From contig CAZBNP010000014.1 of assembly GCA_964493505.1 (NCBI GenBank), positions 1 through 64,000 on the forward strand: a stretch of DNA of 64,000 nt, read 5' to 3'. Below, in pieces: positions 61,620 through 64,000 of this stretch; the stretch's first letter is position 1, and each line of letters opens with the position of its first letter. Made by a program: the position numbers and the translations under genes. Under the pieces are notes generated by a model. The model ran no database searches, was not told where the DNA came from, and saw only the letters and a program-made list of their open reading frames with translations. This stretch comes from Chryseosolibacter sp964493505. Its GTDB lineage: Bacteria > Bacteroidota > Bacteroidia > Cytophagales > Cyclobacteriaceae.

Positions 61620-62705
61620 ATGGACAAGATATATTCACACAAGGCCCTTGAATCTTTTACCGTATCAGTTTTACAACACATCGGTTGCTCATCAGCTGAA
61701 GCGACGCTCGCAGCCGAAGTGTTATTGACAGCCGACCTCAGGGGAATTGATTCCCATGGCATCGCACGCCTTTCAGGATACGTCAGACTTTGGGAAGCTA
61801 AGCGGATGAACCCAGTTCCGAGAATCAGGGTGGTTCATGAGACACCGAGCACGGCAGTAGTTGATGGCGACAGCGGTCTCGGCCTGGTAGTTGGCCCCAA
61901 AGCGATGGATATCGCTATCGAAAAAGCGCGGACTGCCGGCACCGGCTGGGTGGCTGTCAGGAACTCAAATCATTTTGGTATCGCCGGATACCATGCCATG
62001 AAGGGACTCGGGCACGATATGATCGGCATGGCCATGACCAATGCGAGTCCGCTGGTAGCACCGACCTTTTCGACGGAACGGCTGCTGGGTACAAACCCGA
62101 TCGCGGTATCAATTCCCGCGGGACAGGAACCCGCTTTCGTCGCCGACTTTGCGACCACAACTGCCGCGAATGGCAAACTGGAAATACTACAGCGGAAAGG
62201 ACTCGACGCACCTGTCGGGTGGATCCAGAAGACCAGCGGAGAACCAACGACCGACCCTCATGCCGTCAGAGACGGAGGCGCACTGCTACCGCTGGGAAGC
62301 GATCGCGAACACGGTAGTCACAAGGGCTATTGTCTGGGAGCGTGGGTAGATATATTCTCAGCAGTACTGTCGGGCGCCAACTATGGTCCCTGGGTTCCTC
62401 CTTTCGTTAGCTATCTTTCGCCACCTTCCGATCCGGTGGGCGAGGGTATTGGTCATTTCTTTGGTGCAATGCGTATCGACGCGTTCAGACCCGCGGCCGA
62501 ATTTAAAGACCACATGGATAAGTGGATCCGTAGATTCAGGTCAGCGCGACCCGTCGACGGCGAGACGCGTGTGCTGGTACCGGGAGATCCCGAACGGGAA
62601 ATGGCTGCTGAGCGGATAAAGAGCGGCATCCCCGTTAACGAGAAAGTGGTCGATGATCTCATAGGACTGGGTGAGAAGTTTGGGGTAGTGTTGGGTGAGG
62701 GATAG
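61620..62705 (+). CDS. Malate/L-lactate dehydrogenase (YlbC/Ldh type) family oxidoreductase
   Basis: The 361-residue protein has the family features ADLRGIDSHGIARLSGYV, the catalytic stretch NSNHFGIAGYH and TNASPLVAPTFSTERLLGTNPIAVSIP. The family uses NAD(P)H to reduce 2-oxo acids (malate, lactate, ureidoglycolate, others), so the actual substrate is open. It lies 63 bases behind the Ppx gene and is preceded by a TACTTTTA box that could be a weak -7 element. Confidence 0.88.
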   Translation: MDKIYSHKALESFTVSVLQHIGCSSAEATLAAEVLLTADLRGIDSHGIARLSGYVRLWEAKRMNPVPRIRVVHETPSTAVVDGDSGLGLVVGPKAMDIAIEKARTAGTGWVAVRNSNHFGIAGYHAMKGLGHDMIGMAMTNASPLVAPTFSTERLLGTNPIAVSIPAGQEPAFVADFATTTAANGKLEILQRKGLDAPVGWIQKTSGEPTTDPHAVRDGGALLPLGSDREHGSHKGYCLGAWVDIFSAVLSGANYGPWVPPFVSYLSPPSDPVGEGIGHFFGAMRIDAFRPAAEFKDHMDKWIRRFRSARPVDGETRVLVPGDPEREMAAERIKSGIPVNEKVVDDLIGLGEKFGVVLGEG

Positions 62706-62751
62706 TTTCCAAAAAACCATTATCTTTACCCCACAGGTGATCTAACAGCCA

Positions 62752-63042
62752 ATGATCAGGAAGCTTCCCAAAATATTTCACAACTTCTATTTTGTTTCCA
62801 TCGCCGTCTTTTTTGTGTGGATGCTGCTCCTGGATTCGAACAATCTCGTAGCCCGATACAAATTGAGTTCAAAGTTGAATTCGCTGGAGGACGAAAAAAC
62901 CTACTACGACGAAAAAATCAAAGAGGTGGAAAAAGATCGTTCGGAGCTTTTCGGCGACAGCGAATCGATCAAAAAATTCGCGCGTGAAAAATACCTGATG
63001 AAGAAGGCGTCGGAAGATATCTATATCATCGTCGAAGAATAA
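62752..63042 (+). CDS. Septum formation initiator family protein (FtsB/DivIC-like)
   Basis: This 96-residue protein has one transmembrane helix (about residues 11-30) followed by a coiled coil (LSSKLNSLEDEKTYYDEKIKEVEKDRSELF) and the KKFAREKYLMKK segment characteristic of FtsB/DivIC. It would act in the divisome with FtsL/FtsQ. A possible -7 box TATCTTTA is at 62721-62728. Its stop overlaps the next start by one base (TAATG). Confidence 0.88.
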   Translation: MIRKLPKIFHNFYFVSIAVFFVWMLLLDSNNLVARYKLSSKLNSLEDEKTYYDEKIKEVEKDRSELFGDSESIKKFAREKYLMKKASEDIYIIVEE

Positions 63043-63605
63043 TGGGAATGGTACGCAACCTGTTCATCTTGCTTGCACTCAGTATCTCCGTATCCGGGTT
63101 TGCACAAGGAGAAGAAAACAGTCTCAAAGGAATGCCACTGAAGGATCGGATTGTAACCGGTGGCGGTTTTGGTTTTGGCTTCGGGTCTGTACAGGACTAT
63201 ATTTCTGTGTCTCCGATAATAGGCTATCGGCTAACAGCACGTTTGATGGCGGGCACAGGCTTCACCTATCGGTACACGAATTTCAAGGCTGGCATTGCTC
63301 CTCTCCGCCTGAATGACTATGGCGTAAACCCGTTTCTTCGTTTCACGGTCTATCAAAACATTTTCGTGCAGGCAGAATATGAGCACCTCAACTACGAATA
63401 TCCCGCGGGGATTCCGGAGACCACACGCCGGACCTTCGATAGCGTACTCGCAGGCGCAGGGCTCATTCAGCCGCTCGGCGACAGGTTGGCTTTTTTTATC
63501 ATGGCGTTATACAATTTCTCTTATCAGGACCAAATGCAGTACTCGCCTTACCAAAGCCCCATCGTGCTCCGCGTAGGAGTCAATATCGGATCGCTGGGAT
63601 TTTAA
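63042..63605 (+). CDS. Small outer-membrane beta-barrel-like protein, unknown function
   Basis: The 187-residue protein has a signal peptide ending SGFAQG and then alternating, aromatic-rich strands (GGGFGFGFGSVQDYISVSPIIGYRLTARLMAGTGFTYRY) ending in a terminal aromatic F (NIGSLGF), as in small eight-stranded outer-membrane barrels. No specific family is recognised. It is translationally coupled to the FtsB-like gene, which may be coincidental for its role. The alternative start at 63048 would remove two residues only. Confidence 0.75.
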   Translation: MGMVRNLFILLALSISVSGFAQGEENSLKGMPLKDRIVTGGGFGFGFGSVQDYISVSPIIGYRLTARLMAGTGFTYRYTNFKAGIAPLRLNDYGVNPFLRFTVYQNIFVQAEYEHLNYEYPAGIPETTRRTFDSVLAGAGLIQPLGDRLAFFIMALYNFSYQDQMQYSPYQSPIVLRVGVNIGSLGF

Positions 63606-63639
63606 CTATATCCCATTACCATTTTTCCAAACCTAACTC

Positions 63640-64000
63640 ATGGATAAACAAAGCAGAGAATTCCTTTTTGAGTACCTCAACAACGCATCGCCTACAGGAT
63701 TTGAAGCATCGGGGCAGCGGATATGGCTGGACTATATCAAACCTTATGTACACGATTATGATGTGGATACTTACGGTTCAGTTGTTGGCGTCATTAATCC
63801 CCGGGCAAAGTACAGGGTTGTTATCGAGGCGCACGCCGACGAAATTTCCTGGTTTGTCAACTACATCACTGACGATGGGTATATCTATGTGAGACGCAAC
63901 GGTGGGTCTGATCATCAAATCGCCCCGAGCAAGCGCGTGAACATTCATACGGATAAGGGTATTGTGAAAGGTATTTTCGGATGGCCCGCGATACATGTTC
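63640..64000 (+). CDS. M42 family metallopeptidase, 5' part (cut by window end)
   Basis: The frame from ATG at 63640 runs to the window edge (120 codons). It starts MDKQSREFLFEYLNNASPTG and shows VVIEAHADEISWFVNYIT, where the AHxDE motif matches the metal-binding histidine and aspartate of M42 glutamyl/leucyl aminopeptidases. The rest of the catalytic site is outside the window. It lies 34 bases behind the barrel protein gene. Confidence 0.85.
   Translation, partial: MDKQSREFLFEYLNNASPTGFEASGQRIWLDYIKPYVHDYDVDTYGSVVGVINPRAKYRVVIEAHADEISWFVNYITDDGYIYVRRNGGSDHQIAPSKRVNIHTDKGIVKGIFGWPAIHV

Noticed and set aside
1..64000. Prophage, insertion sequence or defence system
   Set aside because: No transposase, integrase, phage structural, restriction or cas-type genes were seen on either strand.

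Overview
The window is a chromosomal segment of a member of the Bacteroidota, most likely of the Cytophagales type. The reasons are the TTTG-N18/19-TAnnTTTG promoters in front of the ribosomal operons, the near absence of Shine-Dalgarno sequences, a DUF3467 gene behind rpoC, an ECF sigma/FecR/SusC/SusD locus, the rplQ-carA-eno order and the metal-free (C-minus) forms of L36 and S14. It is a draft assembly: exactly 100 Ns sit inside a repeat at 1713-1812.

Region 1 (1-17387, + strand) is the translation and transcription core: the 3' part of tRNA-Thr(GGU), tuf, a strong terminator, a degenerate tandem array of tRNA-Trp-like units ending in an intact tRNA-Trp(CCA), then secE-nusG-rplK-rplA-rplJ-rplL-rpoB-rpoC, a DUF3467 gene, and rpsL-rpsG-fusA-rpsJ closed by an intrinsic terminator.

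Region 2 (17386-30259) splits the usual rpsJ-rplC junction. At its left edge are gene remnants. The rest reads on the minus strand. A ten-gene, tightly overlapping operon runs from 28141 down to 17819: an alpha-glucan phosphorylase-like protein, an FAD/NAD(P) oxidoreductase, a NosR/NapH-like membrane ferredoxin, four glycosyltransferases (DPM1-like GT2, CESA-like GT2, GT-C mannosyltransferase-like, TIGR04282), HemJ, an SCO copper chaperone and a lipoprotein cytochrome c. Upstream of it lies a FecCD-type permease with its ATPase, without a visible binding protein. This redox-plus-glycan operon is the best candidate in the window for an undescribed system.

Region 3 (30359-45316, + strand) is the S10/spc/alpha ribosomal superoperon from rplC to rplQ, restarted by its own promoter, with a second promoter between rpsN and rpsH, including secY, map, infA, rpmJ and rpoA, and ending in a clean terminator.

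Region 4 (45325-64000) holds carA, eno, a PIF1-like helicase with a C-terminal HTH-like segment, then a complete sigma/anti-sigma/SusC/SusD/lipoprotein locus whose downstream enzyme is a secreted N-acyl-D-amino-acid deacylase-like amidohydrolase rather than a glycosidase. It is followed by an acyl-CoA carboxylase carboxyltransferase subunit (minus strand), a Ppx/GppA phosphatase, a malate/L-lactate dehydrogenase-family protein, a DivIC/FtsB-like protein, a small outer-membrane beta-barrel-like protein, and the start of an M42 peptidase cut by the window edge.
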